From Syncephalis fuscata (taxonomy: Eukaryota; Zoopagomycota; Zoopagomycetes; Zoopagales; Piptocephalidaceae): DNA of 64,000 nt. Each line of letters starts with the position of its first letter. The stretch's first letter is position 1. The notes beneath the pieces are model-generated. The model ran no database searches. It was not told the origin of the DNA and was given only the letters and a program-made list of their open reading frames with translations. The stretch spans positions 620,001 to 684,000 of the forward strand of contig JAHLTZ010000004.1 of NCBI GenBank assembly GCA_025786725.1. The letters run 5' to 3'. Shown here one piece after another: positions 20,692-31,545 of the stretch. Both the position numbers and the translations under genes were made by a program.

Positions 20692-22874
20692 TTACTGCAA
20701 AGCCTGAGCTTCTGTAATACCGGAACGAAGTAATTGCGCGCGTAAATGAAGTCGATTGTCAAAGTCGTAGCCGTCGGCGTCTGTAGCCCGTTTAAGCCAT
20801 AATTCTACTTCTGTCCATTGTTGATTTGCACTTGATGAGCTAGCATTATTTGCCCGATAACATGCAATAACCGCACGTTCGTACCAAGAGAATATAACGG
20901 CGTATCGGTCATCTTTGATGTTTTCGTCTATATGATCCAACATCTCGGTGGCCGCGTCCAAATCGCCATTTTCGCGTAACAAGCTGGATAGTGCTACCCG
21001 AATAACCGTCTTTTCGTCGGATGTACGTGCGGCTGATTCGGCCTCTTTTAAGTGTTCTAGTGCTTGAGCACGACTATTAGTATCAAGCTGGTGGAATCCA
21101 TTCCAAATGTAGACAAGCTCAAGTACAAGATTACGCCATGGCTTATTTGCCGGTGGTGGATTATCCATGATCTGTTTATGCTTGCGTAGAACATATTGCT
21201 CTGCTGGAATAAGTCGGCCACCAAATCGCTTCTTTAATAGGGATGGAACTAAGGCCAGTACATTTATTGCTTGTTCGGTATCGCCAACAGCAAATAAACA
21301 TACTGTTTGTAGATAAGCGTAGAATGCTCTTGACCAATTGGTGCTTGTCGTTAAACTACCAAATAAATCGCCGCCCATCTGATAATTACCGATTAAAATT
21401 GAACACCTGTTACACATATACTATGGATTAGTGCTTATGCTACACAACTGGCCCCAACTTTTCTCTTTTTTTACTATTAATAGGCTTACCAAGCAAATTC
21501 ATAGTCCATTAAATGTTCTAATTGTGCCCATCGAGTTGCTGGTGTGCCATCATCCGGTACATGCTCTCGATGAAATAGTTCTGCAGCACGTGGAAGATCG
21601 GACCGAACACGGCACAACTTGCCTTCCATAAGACGCCAAAGTCGGCCATTGGGGTATCGGTCACGCATACGAGTGATAAGTTCACCTGCTTCCTTTAGAT
21701 TGTTTTCCAGTGATGGTGCAAAGCTTGCGAATGAATTTAATCCAGTATGGTAGCCTAGAAGAGTAAGGGCCGCAAAGGGGGTATGCATATCAGTATTGCG
21801 ATTACTTGCACGTCTTAATAATTCTAATCCTTGCGTTCGATTGCCACGAAGACCAAAGGCCGATAATACTTTAAGAGCCCGTGGTGGTAACATTGATAAA
21901 GCTAGTCTAAAAAAGCCTACACCAAAACTTACACCGGCCGATATTAACTCATCAGCTACATCTGTATTCGAGGATGGTGCATCACCAAGTGCTAGCATAT
22001 CCATAGCTATAATAGTCGTTTCTGTATCAGTCTCTGTTGTTGTTGTACTTGACTGTTTGGTAATTAGTGTAGTTGTAGTAGATGAATTTGTAGTTAGTTC
22101 AATCATCTGCTCTGCACCTTGACTGGATCGTCTTGAAGAGATGGAACGTGTAGACGAGCTTGACTTTGATCTTTGCCTATTAAACCAGCTACTTCCCTTC
22201 ACGGGTTTGACTGGCTCAACTACCATCCCTGCTTGATCAATATTCTTCTGCTGCTTTACTCCATCTATATCTTCGTCCTTTCCTTCGTTACCATATTCGT
22301 CTTCACTGTCTGCTTGTTCGCCATAAGCCGCAGTCCGACATGCGCAATACATCTTGTAGGCATTGCGTAATTTATATGCACCTTTGGCATATTCTACAAT
22401 GCTTTCTCGCATAAATAATAGGCAAGAAGCCAATAGTGTACAATCAGCGGCTAATACATCAAATACTACGGCAGATTTTACAACACTAGCGTTTGTATTG
22501 TCTTTACGTATCCGACGAGCCCGATCTGTAGCCAGCGTCTCCGCTGCTTGTAGTCGTTGAAGTGCCTCGGTAATAACCCGCTCTTCAAAGCCCAAAACAG
22601 CGTCGATAAATGCTGTTAATGCATAGCCAACAGCATGAATAGGCGATTCTTTAGCACGTAGGCCAAGTACACGCTCTGCCTCTTCAAATCTGTCATCAAA
22701 TAAATGCTCAAATCCGACACGAGCATCTTCCCACTCTAAATGCCACCCATCAAACGATAATGGCGACATGGCCAAACTGGCACTTGACGTTGAGGAATTG
22801 TTTTGTTGCCGGCTGTCTGTTGACTTTCGGTCTGTTGACGTCCCCCATAGTGAATTAGTTACACTAGCAAACAT
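20692..22874 (-). CDS. IML2: IML2/TTC39 family tetratricopeptide-like protein
   Basis: Two exons, 22874-21490 and 21406-20692, with an 83-nt GT-AG intron, giving 699 aa. The ATG at 22874 is the first in frame. The N-terminal block (WEDARVGFEHLFDDRFEEAE, ESPIHAVGYAL, FIDAVLGFEE) and the later LNSFASFAPSLENNLKEAGE and TNWSRAFYAYLQTVCLFAVG fit the family (DUF3808) with TPR-like helices. The splice rebuilds EFAWCSILIGNYQMGG, which fits family spacing. In yeast Iml2 is needed for clearing inclusion bodies via lipid droplets, and animal TTC39 proteins act near lipid and ER membranes. A Ser/Thr-rich linker with Arg/Ser clusters (about 190-290) is lineage-specific. Orthology to Iml2 is by domain and layout, so the symbol is tentative. 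Confidence 0.75.
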
Positions 22875-23335
22875 ATTTACGTCTATTTCACATAGCAAGC
22901 AAATAAATAAATGTTAGTTAAACAATAAAGTCATCTCCTGCATTGTATAACGTCACACGTTTGACAACTATATAGCCTACATTGATTAGTGTAATGACAA
23001 GAAAGTAAATGCCAGCTTTTAGTATTCTTTAAGAGCAGCTATATAGTAGAGTTGAACAGTTGCAAAATTGACTAGACAGTCCAAGGAATATAGAAGAATA
23101 GCAAAACATAAATGATAAGGAAGAAAGGGAGGACAAAGTGGCTATGCAGTATTATGTAGTGTACAGATGTCGTTTGGAGCGTGTGATTCCTGCAGTTAAA
23201 TTAATAGTACCGCTGTGTCTACACCTAATCATCTGCTAGTGACTCACAGTTAGGTTATCTGGCTCGAATTATTTTGATTCAGTTTGAAGTTGCTTTATTT
23301 TTTGAACAACAATTAATACGCACATATAATCAATA
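22875..23335. other. Spacer between two minus-strand genes
   Basis: Holds the promoter of IML2 and the 3' end of COA3. Its composition is moderately AT-rich. I find no coding exon, RNA gene or repeat. Confidence 0.5.
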
Positions 23336-23681
23336 TTACTGTAACGTAGACTCTTTCTTGGCATTTTCAGGTGCGGGTGGCATAGGTACATCGCTAAAAT
23401 CATCTTGTTTAACCGCCAAGATCGAGTAAGCATCTAAAAGTGTCATGGTATGTTAAGGCTATTTTTATGCTGCCAAGAAGTCGGCTATTACTTGTGTCGA
23501 ATAGAACGATGACAGGTATTGCCTATAGTAAAGAAAAAAGGATACACACTGCTGTAACAAAGCCAAACAGTCCTAAGCCCACGGCAGCATTTCGAAGGCG
23601 ATATGGACGTCTTGCTCGCTGCAATGCCTCGGTAAATCCGTAGCCCTTAGGGCCTGCATAAGGCGATGGTTTGAATACCAT
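23336..23681 (-). CDS. COA3: Cytochrome c oxidase assembly factor 3 (COA3/CCDC56 family)
   Basis: A small two-exon gene: 23681-23546 and 23433-23336, with a 112-nt GTATCC...TTTTAG intron in phase 1 that rebuilds a Tyr codon; 77 aa. The sequence around the splice reads RNAAVGLGLFGFVTAVYAYS, the single membrane span of COA3, followed by ILAVKQDDFSDVPMPP, the conserved C-terminal motif. COA3 sits in the inner mitochondrial membrane and with Cox14 holds newly made Cox1 in assembly intermediates, controlling its translation in yeast. The N-terminus (MVFKPSPYAGPKGYGFTEAL) is short, as in fungi. It is head to head with NFS1 across about 340 bp, so the two mitochondrial genes may share a promoter region. 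Confidence 0.88.
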
Positions 23682-23849
23682 GATTGCTGATCGCGTTAAT
23701 GAATTTAAGCAAGATTAAAGTGAAGATCTGAGACGTCGCGGTCTTCTGTTGTTGTGTGCACATTTAGTATGTTGTTTAGTAAGCAGACTCGGTTGAGTTA
23801 CAATTAAATCTCATTTGATTAAGTGAAAATCTGATAGAGCTAAAACAAA

Positions 23850-24017
23850 ATGACCTCACGCACTTTCTTCAATATTAGCCTATCTACTTCAGGGATAATC
23901 GTATACAGTGCTGGTTTAAACGTTTCGGCTATTAATGAACATACGATCCAGCAGGAGAAAGATCATTACAAGGGATTAAACAGCGATCTGGTTGTCGATC
24001 GTATTGTAGACACTTAA
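23850..24017 (+). CDS. Micro-ORF, possibly PET117-like, upstream of NFS1
   Basis: A 55-codon ATG-to-TAA frame ending 4 nt before the NFS1 ATG. It starts MTSRTFFNISLSTSGIIVYS and later has QQEKDHYKGLNSD. The order, with Ser-Arg near the start, a short hydrophobic stretch, a QQ(E) block, then G and D four residues apart, recalls PET117, a small cytochrome oxidase assembly factor. Key residues such as VH before the Q block are missing. An internal 51-nt GT...AG segment (starting GTATACAG) would keep the frame if spliced out. It could equally be an upstream ORF that tunes NFS1 translation, or chance. Confidence 0.3.
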   Translation: MTSRTFFNISLSTSGIIVYSAGLNVSAINEHTIQQEKDHYKGLNSDLVVDRIVDT

Positions 24018-24021
24018 GAAT

Positions 24022-25977
24022 ATGACTTTATTAACAAGACTGGCTCGCGGTAGTTGGACCGCTCGCCCACTAGCAGCCAGCCGACCAACCACAGTTACGC
24101 TGCGTAATGTTAATGCGCTGCCGGTTCGTCGTTTTGCTATTTCCGCATTAGCACGACATGAAGCAGCAGCACGTACTGGCGATGCCGCTACAGCCACCGT
24201 AACAACACCAGAGGCTGGTAAATTATACTTGTTAGCAACCATTCATAACATTGATACTAAATAATGTGCCATTAGAATCATTTGGATTTGAAGAAGCAAC
24301 TGTACGGCCGGCCAATCGGCCAGTGTATCTTGATATGCAGGCTACAACACCTATAGATCCTCGTGTACTTGATGCTATGCTACCATTTATGACGCAGCAA
24401 TATGGCAATCCACATTCACGTACTCATCAGTATGGCTGGGAGTCCGAGGTGGCAGTAGATGCTGCTCGTGCAGTAAGTTTGCTATTTATAGATTATATTA
24501 TTTATAAATTAATACTATTTATTAGGAAGTGGCATCGTTGATTAATGCCGATCCTAAAGAAGTTGTTTTTACTTCGGGTGCCACTGAGTCCAACAATCTT
24601 TGCATTAAAGGTGTTGCAAATTTCTATCGTGAACGCAAGAAGCATATTATTACAACGCAAACGGTAGGCAATATATATATATATATATATGCGTTTAATG
24701 TAATTATTTATAACATTAATACTATTTTATTTATATATTATTAGGAACATAAATGTGTATTGGACTCTTGTCGTTTCTTGCAAGAAGAAGGCTTTGACGT
24801 GACTTATTTGCCAGTTAGCCAAGGAGGTCTAATTGATCTTGCAGAGCTTGAAAAAGCGATTCGTCCTGACACGGCTCTTGTATCGATCATGACGGTCAAC
24901 AACGAAATTGGTGTTATTCAGCCTATGGCCGAAATTGGTCGTATTTGTCGTCAACACAAAGTGTTCTTCCACACAGATGCAGCCCAGGCATTTGGCAAGA
25001 TTCCACTAGATGTCAATGCAATGAACATTGATTTAATGTCCATCTCTGGCCATAAGATCTATGGACCAAAGGGTGTGGGTGCAATGTATGTGCGCCGACG
25101 CCCTCGTGTACGTCTAGCACCTCTCATTTCTGGTGGTGGACAAGAGCGTGGTCTACGTAGTGGTACCGTGCCAGCTCCATTAGCTGCTGGTATGGGTGCT
25201 GCTTGTCGAATTGCTCGCGAGGAAATGAAGGAAGGTAAGCAGGTGTAATGTGGAGTGATGGTATTAGTATCAGTGATTAAACTACTGCAGTGCCGACACT
25301 GTATGAATACAGCATGTATGTCATTAATGTGGCGGTCCCGAGTAGTATGTAGTATATGATATTCAATTATTAAATTGCATACTGAGCTGACTAAGCAGCA
25401 GGGGTAATGAGGTATTACTTACTTGGCCATTAATTATACTATGTTATTTATAATTATCAAATAGCTAACTACTGGTGATTTATTAATTAACTTGTAGCAT
25501 GACTCGGAACACGTCGAACGTCTTTCAAACCGACTTATCAACGGCATTACTTCGCAAGTCGATCATGTAGTTCGTAATGGCGATCCTGACCATACCTATC
25601 CTGGTAAGTAATGGCACATTATTAGCTGTATTATTATTAGCTAACTAGTGTGCTATAGGCTGTGTCAATTTATCATTTGCTTATGTTGAGGGCGAGTCGC
25701 TACTTATGGCGCTTAAGGATATTGCACTAAGTAGCGGTAGTGCATGCACATCTGCTTCACTTGAGCCATCTTATGTGTTGCGTGCACTAGGTGCTGAAGA
25801 GGACATGGCACATAGCAGCATTCGGTTTGGTATTGGAAGATTTACAACCGAGGAAGAAGTAGACTTTGTAGTTGCGCGTGTTTGCCAGCATGTCAACCGT
25901 CTACGAGAAATGAGCCCATTGTGGGAGATGGTACAGGAAGGCATTGACTTAAGAGTATCCAATGGTCTCAGCACTAG
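24022..25977 (+). CDS. NFS1: Mitochondrial cysteine desulfurase Nfs1
   Basis: Six exons: 24022-24217, 24276-24472, 24526-24663, 24745-25242, 25498-25603, 25659-end. Residues 1-60 form an Arg/Ala-rich mitochondrial presequence. The core shows the family marks: [20 protein letters not shown], the [10 protein letters not shown] loop, [12 protein letters not shown], the PLP lysine in [10 protein letters not shown], and the persulfide cysteine in [10 protein letters not shown]. Nfs1 takes sulfur from cysteine for Fe-S cluster and thio-tRNA synthesis with Isd11 and acyl-carrier protein. The conserved ending SIQWSQH with its stop (25975-25977) is present but one base out of frame after GIDL (AA at 25951-25952 where AAA is expected). 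As written the frame runs on to 26002 with an unrelated tail. Intron 4 (255 nt) is far longer than the other four (53-81 nt). Confidence 0.95.
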
Positions 25978-26289
25978 AATCAATTTGTTGTTATCATTTT
26001 AGTTGAAGTAATAGCAACATAGTAGTATTAGCAGCAGTAGTAACAGCGACTTGAATCGCCCCCTATCGTTTGTTATTTTGAATAAACAAGTTATCATTTG
26101 CGTTTAATATAATTGTTTTGTGATGATAGTATAATTGGCCATTGTAAATATTTAAATAGAAATAATATTTGATAATAGTAATAAAAAACTTTCTACAACT
26201 TTATTAAACAGACTTGAAGTAATATCTAAATAAAACATATACAAAATAGATGGTATTTTCCCTGTTGTGACATATATTAGGATGACCAC

Positions 26290-26520
26290 AAGGGTGACAT
26301 TAGAGTAAAGAGAGAAGGTGAAGTATATGACAGGCCAGTCATGCAAAATAATAATATGGATCAGTAATAGTAACAAATGATTTTTTAATAACATTCACGT
26401 AATTGAACTACACATTCAATCTATTGAACATGGGACAAGCGGTGAGTTTTATTTAATCATTACATCATCACACTTATTGCTTTTTGGTGACAAATAACTA
26501 TTTTTAATAACATCCAATCT
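26290..26520 (-). repeat. R1 flank module, inverted relative to the 3.1-kb copy
   Basis: Reverse complement of 3060-3300 over its whole length (for example GGCCAGTCATGCAAAATAAT and GGGACAAGCGGTGAGTTTTA). It lies directly left of R1c, just as the 3.1-kb copy lies right of R1a. The module therefore travels with one end of the element. Confidence 0.65.
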
Positions 26521-27057
26521 ATTGAACATGATGGTGGGCGGTGAGTGACATCATCATCAATACTCGTCATCATAGATTTACTATCCAGTATGCATATATC
26601 TTCTATCTATCTATATCATTCCTATTCTATTCCATACTACCACATACCATTTTATAGTATATTGACTACATTTGTTTGCTATAAGTTCCAACTACATATA
26701 GTTTGATCACTAAAGATAGAGAAATGAAATGAATTTTATAACCAATAAAGCTAATGTTAAAATAAAACTAGCTATGAATAGCCCATAATCATTGTATTAT
26801 AAATAATATATATTATAATGAATATGAAATAGGAAAAGCACAAATAACGGCAATGAGGCTGCAGTTAATATATTTGTGAATGAACAAACGAAATGAGTCA
26901 AGATTTATTAATAATAAAGCTAAAACAAAAATATAAACAGTTTTGGACGGAGAAAGGCTAGGTGATAATTAAATGATATAGAATAAAATGAATATACAAT
27001 AGGAAGAGTGTAATAAGTGGTGTTGAGGTTATAGTGCATATAACGTAAAGAGGGGAA
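26495..27057 (+). mobile_element. R1c: R1 element truncated at its right end
   Basis: The left arm starts TCTATTGAACATGATGGTGG and the core matches R1a colinearly up to about 27050 (TATAACGTAAAGAGG, R1a TATAACGTAAGGAGG). There the element stops abruptly and the minisatellite begins, so the right arm is missing. Confidence 0.7.
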
Positions 27058-27061
27058 TGGT

Positions 27062-27290
27062 AGCATTTGCGCTAAGCATTATGTGCTCTAAGCATTTGTG
27101 CGCTAAGCATTATGTGCCAGCATTTGCATGCTAAGCATTATGTGCCAAGCATTTGCTGCTAAGCATTATGTGCCAGCATTTGTCGCTAAGCATTATGTGC
27201 CAGCATTTGTCGCTAAGCATTATGTGAGCATTTGCGCTAAGCATTATGTGCCAGCATTTGCGCTAAGCATTATGTGCCAGCATTTTGCAT
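27062..27290 (+). repeat. Minisatellite, 8 copies of a ~26-bp unit
   Basis: The unit is GCTAAGCATTATGTGCCAGC plus ATTTGC or ATTTGTC, repeated eight times with small length changes and minor substitutions. It occupies the gap left by the missing right arm of R1c. One frame reads through as a repeated AKHYVPAF peptide, which I take as an artefact. Confidence 0.85.
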
Positions 27291-27304
27291 TTTTAACTAT
27301 ATTC

Positions 27305-28020
27305 ACGTAAATAATTACATATCCGTTTTATTGAACATGAAACTAAATGCTGAATAGTATCAACCATTAAAATATTCATTATCATATATTTATTACTCAG
27401 TACGCATATATTATCACTACAATGCTATGTTATTGCTGTTTACACTGTTTCATTTTAACTTTCTCCTTTATTTGAATACTCATCAACCCGCCGCGTTTCC
27501 ATTTTGCTTGAACGTGTGAATATCATGCATACTCATCATTCTGCCCCCTAGCATCAAAGTCATAGTCGACTCGCATTAACTGATTTGTTTATTAGATAAT
27601 TACACGGTACATATATGCATGGGCAAATTAATAAAATAATTTAAATTTTATTAATAATCAAGCTAGTATTAAACGAACAGTAGTTCCAATCAACGCATTG
27701 ACGTTATATTATAAAATGACATAAAGTAGAATAAATATATGATAGACAAGTATAAAAATGCTATTGAAGCCATAGTGCATATAACGCAATAACTAGAATA
27801 AGTAAATTATACTGAGGTATATAAAAGGTATAATATGTTTAGTATAGAATAGAGTGGTATATAGTGATATAGGATATAATGGAATGATACAAGTGAATAG
27901 AGTATATATGCATGCTAGATAATAAGTTTATAATGATGAGTATTTTGATTATTGAATAAAACTCATCACTTGCCCCCATGTTCAATAGATTGAATGTGCA
28001 GTTTAATTACACAAATACTG
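27305..28020 (+). mobile_element. R1d: diverged R1-type element
   Basis: The left end reads TTATTGAACATGAAACTAAA and ATATTCATTATCATATATTT. The right end has ATGATGAGTATTTTGATTAT, then CCCCCATGTTCAATAGATTG and GCAGTTTAATTAC. Length and arm layout match R1, but arms and core are strongly diverged, so it looks old. Its right terminus is the closest match to the outer arms next to R1a and R1c. Confidence 0.5.
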
Positions 28021-28899
28021 CTATATTTATTCATTTGTTCCCAAATTACATTAAATAGTTAATAAGATGTTATAAAATAGTTTTATAATACATACATAAA
28101 ATATTTTAAGCACATTATGTATGTCGTTTAATTTAATGAATAACATGGCCCACACGCTTTTATACTATAACTAAAAGGAATATCACACAACACATGCTTA
28201 TTAGTATAAATAATACAGCTAAATAAATAAATCACTGATATTGCTGCTAAATAGATAATATATTTGTAGTTGTACTAGCATGCTGACTTATGATTCAAAG
28301 AAGTGGCATTGTGACATTACATTGTCTACAGATGCTATAAAATATAACCAAAATATCTTTATTGTATTAATAAAGATATGGCCATGGCAAAAAGAAAAGT
28401 CTAGAATCCAGTTTACATATACATCTTTACATAAGTAAATAGAGTGAATAGTATCGAGTAGAACGTATAATTTACGTTGGCTCAAGTTTCCAGCAGTGAG
28501 CATATTAGATTGCTGAACAGTTAGTAATATATTGATTCTTACAACCTGTGCATACTATTACAGTATGCATAATCGCAATTTTAGCAGAATCCACTAATGT
28601 ATGTTGTTTCGTATTAGCAAATGTTCAGTAAAATACAGTGGTATTTACCTTTATAATGGTCACTACGTCGTCTTGTTGATAAAGTTAAACAAATACCTAT
28701 AGCATTCAACGTCCACATGCAATCATAGCAAAACAACTGCACCAGGAATGGATTATTTGATGTATGTTGATGGCCTAAACTCTCACCCATCAGTGCTGGT
28801 CTATATGGTCTTCAGCTATCATAATCACGATGCGCTGTGGCTGCTGTTTTGTCATTGCTTATAACACAAGCAATATCAGAAAACTATTCATCCAGGCAC

Positions 28900-29340
28900 A
28901 CACATGACTAGATAACAGAAACGAACAACAATAGCACTGATCGTTTACCCATGTCTAGGTCATCTACATACAATAAGAAATCTAGAATGCAACAATAACT
29001 GCGCAATAGCACATTGGTACAACACTAAACAGCCAACACAGCTACATCACCATTCTAGACAGTTAAAGACATCAGATTAGATGGTACAAACAATGTAACA
29101 TTTTAAACCAAAGTTGTGCCAATAAATGTACTTTAACCGTTAAAAACAATGATGCGCTATGATGGCTGTCAATCATTGCCCACAAGCAAGGAGCGTTGAT
29201 ATACATAATGCCCGCCTGAGCTTATACATACAAACACTGCCACACAACACACAGTGGTCTATATCATATATTAAGTTGTTTCAAACACCGTGCTGTCCAC
29301 CAGTTTACTAGAACCGGTTTGATTACTTCACTTGCTTTAA
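28900..29340 (-). pseudogene. Degenerate Ty1/copia-like reverse transcriptase relic
   Basis: On the minus strand, in the order expected for a copia reverse transcriptase, there are MYKLRRAL (29206-29229; compare the family KLxxALYGLKQ), LLAQLWFKML (near 29110), and FLLYVDDLDM with the catalytic YVDD at 28959-28970. They lie in different frames and are separated by stops, so the element is dead. Spacing between the first and last motif (about 85 codons) is near that of the family. No LTRs, integrase or gag could be recognised around it. Confidence 0.45.
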
Positions 29341-30009
29341 GCAAAATAACATATGCCAAGTAGTGGCATATTGTATGAGTTTCCAAAAAAAATAGTTTAC
29401 AGTGCACTATATAAATATTTGAGTTTTACTAAATATTACAATCTAACATGCATAGAACATTATAATGCGCCTACTAATCAATTTGAAACTAAATATATAA
29501 TGAGAAATGTAATTAAAATTGCGCATTTCAATGAGTATGTATATTGTATAATCACATGTGTGTTAGTGTAAAAGCAAACATTATCATTCTTTAATGAATC
29601 AAATCCATTAATTACAATAAAAAAATGAAAGAAGCGAAATAGACTAGTTTAAAGAAAAAACGCTATGTGATGACATGTAACATACGTTTCTATTTAGTAA
29701 AAAATTTCATTGCAAAATAGAAACCATCTGTTTAACTGAACATTGCGATGATTCAATAAAATTATATACTAATCAAATGCTTAATTATATATTATTTATT
29801 CTATCAACTTTGCCAACTGCTAAACATCTCTAAATAAGCTTTGTCAAAAACACGTTTATTATTTGCATATAGATGCTAATCAAACTACTTCTAGAAATAA
29901 CTATTTATATTATTGCGTATGCGTGTACAGTACTTTTTTAAATTAGTCGACGTCAGTGTCATTTACGTAACTTTCAATATTGACAATCAGTAACTTAAAA
30001 GTTATTTAC

Positions 30010-30420
30010 ACAGTTAAACTACACATTCAATCGATTGAACATAATGGTAGGTGGTGAGTGACATCAATCATCAAATACTCATCATTGTAGCTTTATCAGT
30101 CAGTATGTATATATTCAGTACACATTGATAATTTATTCACCTATATCATTCCCATTCTATTCTATACATTATATTATTTCTATATTTCTATATACTTCAC
30201 TCATTAGCTCATCAGGTTACACGCATTATAGCTTCAACATTACTTATACTCTTTTCATTATATATTGATTTTATTCTATATTATTTTATACTCGCATAAT
30301 CCTCTTTTATCCAAAAACTATTTTTATTTTGTTTTAGCTATATTATTAAAAAAGTTTGTCTAATTTCGCTCACCTGCTTATTAGGTAATATGTTCAATAG
30401 CTTTAACTTAGTTAATCGTC
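30010..30420 (+). mobile_element. R1e: partial, diverged R1-type element
   Basis: The left arm is recognisable (TCGATTGAACATAATGGTAG, GTGAGTGACATCAATCATCA) and is followed by R1-like core sequence with TATCATTCCCATTCTATTCT. No matching right arm is found before the sequence drifts off near 30420. Confidence 0.5.
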
Positions 30421-31199
30421 AGTTCAGTTTGTATATTTAATAGTTAATATTTTTGCTTTTGTCAGTGTAAATCCACAAAGATACTAAGTAAAAAACATTG
30501 TGAGAAATTATAGCTTATCGGCCAACAACAGTGTCAATGGTTTTTGCTATTAATAATATAAACAAGCAGCTGTTGTTAGTGTAGAATATAATAATGATGC
30601 ATCAATAAATTCGTATAGACAATATTGATAATAGTTGTTATGTAATGTGCATTGCCAGTATTTTGATCGCCACCAATAGTAGCACAGCACTGCTATCTAT
30701 TGTGTGATTATATAATAGCATTAACCTTTGATATTATTTTACAATAACATATACACCAACATTTATATGTTGCTACTAGCAATGACCGCTATACAAACGT
30801 AATTAATAATCCAGTGCTCCAAGTAGTTACTAGCGTGTATGACTGTACATCACTCATTATATATACACTGTTTTATCAGTGTATTATATTATAATTGGGC
30901 TGTATTAAGATGCTACTATGTATGTATTTGATATTTTATTATTTAAGTAAGCATATTTTCTTCTTTGCAAATACGAACAAATTACAACACATATTCTTTG
31001 TGATTGTTAATACTATGTACTGATTTTGTCTACATTAAGCTGCTATCCTATGTATATATAAGCGGACACAGGAATATATACTTGACCCTATATATAGCAT
31101 AGCCAGTGCTAATAATATATGAGATCGATAATGTAGCAAGATTTAGATAACGATGTTTCAAACAATGATTTTTAAGCTATTGTGTGGATCACCTATTTA

Positions 31200-31495
31200 T
31201 TATATGTGGCGCCATGCACACTGGCACCCAAAAAGGTAATTGCCCCGTGCTAAACGCAATAAAACTTCTTTATCAAGGCAGAAGCCATTCCTTGTAGAAT
31301 CGATAGCATGTGGACCAAATAACCATTTGAAACAACGGTTGGCCACTGTTATACAATGCCCGCACATTCCTCCTTCTTCAACCTGGCAATGCTACACTGC
31401 ATCGACAATATCATAATGATATAAAGCCAAAGTATTCGAGAAACAACGGACACCTTAACGATTTGTTCTTTTTTTGTTCCAAGCATCAGTGCCAT
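31200..31495 (-). CDS. Small secreted cysteine-rich protein (one-base frame break)
   Basis: The ATG at 31495 gives a short basic stretch and a hydrophobic leader (RILWLYIIMILSM). Near 31388 the plus strand has GGCAATGC; one extra A there would join the leader to a second frame that runs to the TAA at 31200-31202. The total would be 98 residues. The second frame is rich in evenly spread cysteines: GGMCGHCITVANRCFKWLF, then NGFCLDKEV and LFGCQCAWRHI, seven or eight in all after the leader. That pattern suits a disulfide-bonded secreted protein. I know no family for it. Neither half is long enough for an ordinary ORF filter. It diverges from the membrane-protein gene at 31546 with only 50 bp between the two ATGs, so the promoters must overlap or one start lies further in. 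Confidence 0.45.
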
Positions 31496-31545
31496 CGCTA
31501 TTTATTTATCTATTTCAACTGCTATTCAATGCAATTTAGCTAAAC

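Larger units (their letters stand above)
26003..31199. other. Long repeat- and relic-filled spacer
   Basis: Contains R1 modules (26290-27057, 27305-28020, 30010-30420), a minisatellite (27062-27290) and a degenerate reverse-transcriptase fragment (about 28900-29340). The rest (28020-28690, 29350-30000, 30420-31140) is anonymous AT-rich DNA. The frame 29353-29571 looks like chance. No intact gene is supported. Confidence 0.5.

Noticed and set aside
3194-26394. Hydrophobic open frames starting MLLKNHLLLLLIHIIILHDW at 3194-3454 (+) and 26394-26152 (-) as a gene family
   Set aside because: They are the two copies of the R1 flank module; similarity ends where the repeat ends and the tails differ. 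No ATG-to-stop conservation beyond the repeat.
27062-27290. CRISPR-like array
   Set aside because: Units are contiguous without unique spacers and the genome is eukaryotic.
27128-27310. Repeat protein with AKHYVPAF units
   Set aside because: It is the translation of the minisatellite; unit lengths vary and the frame changes between copies.
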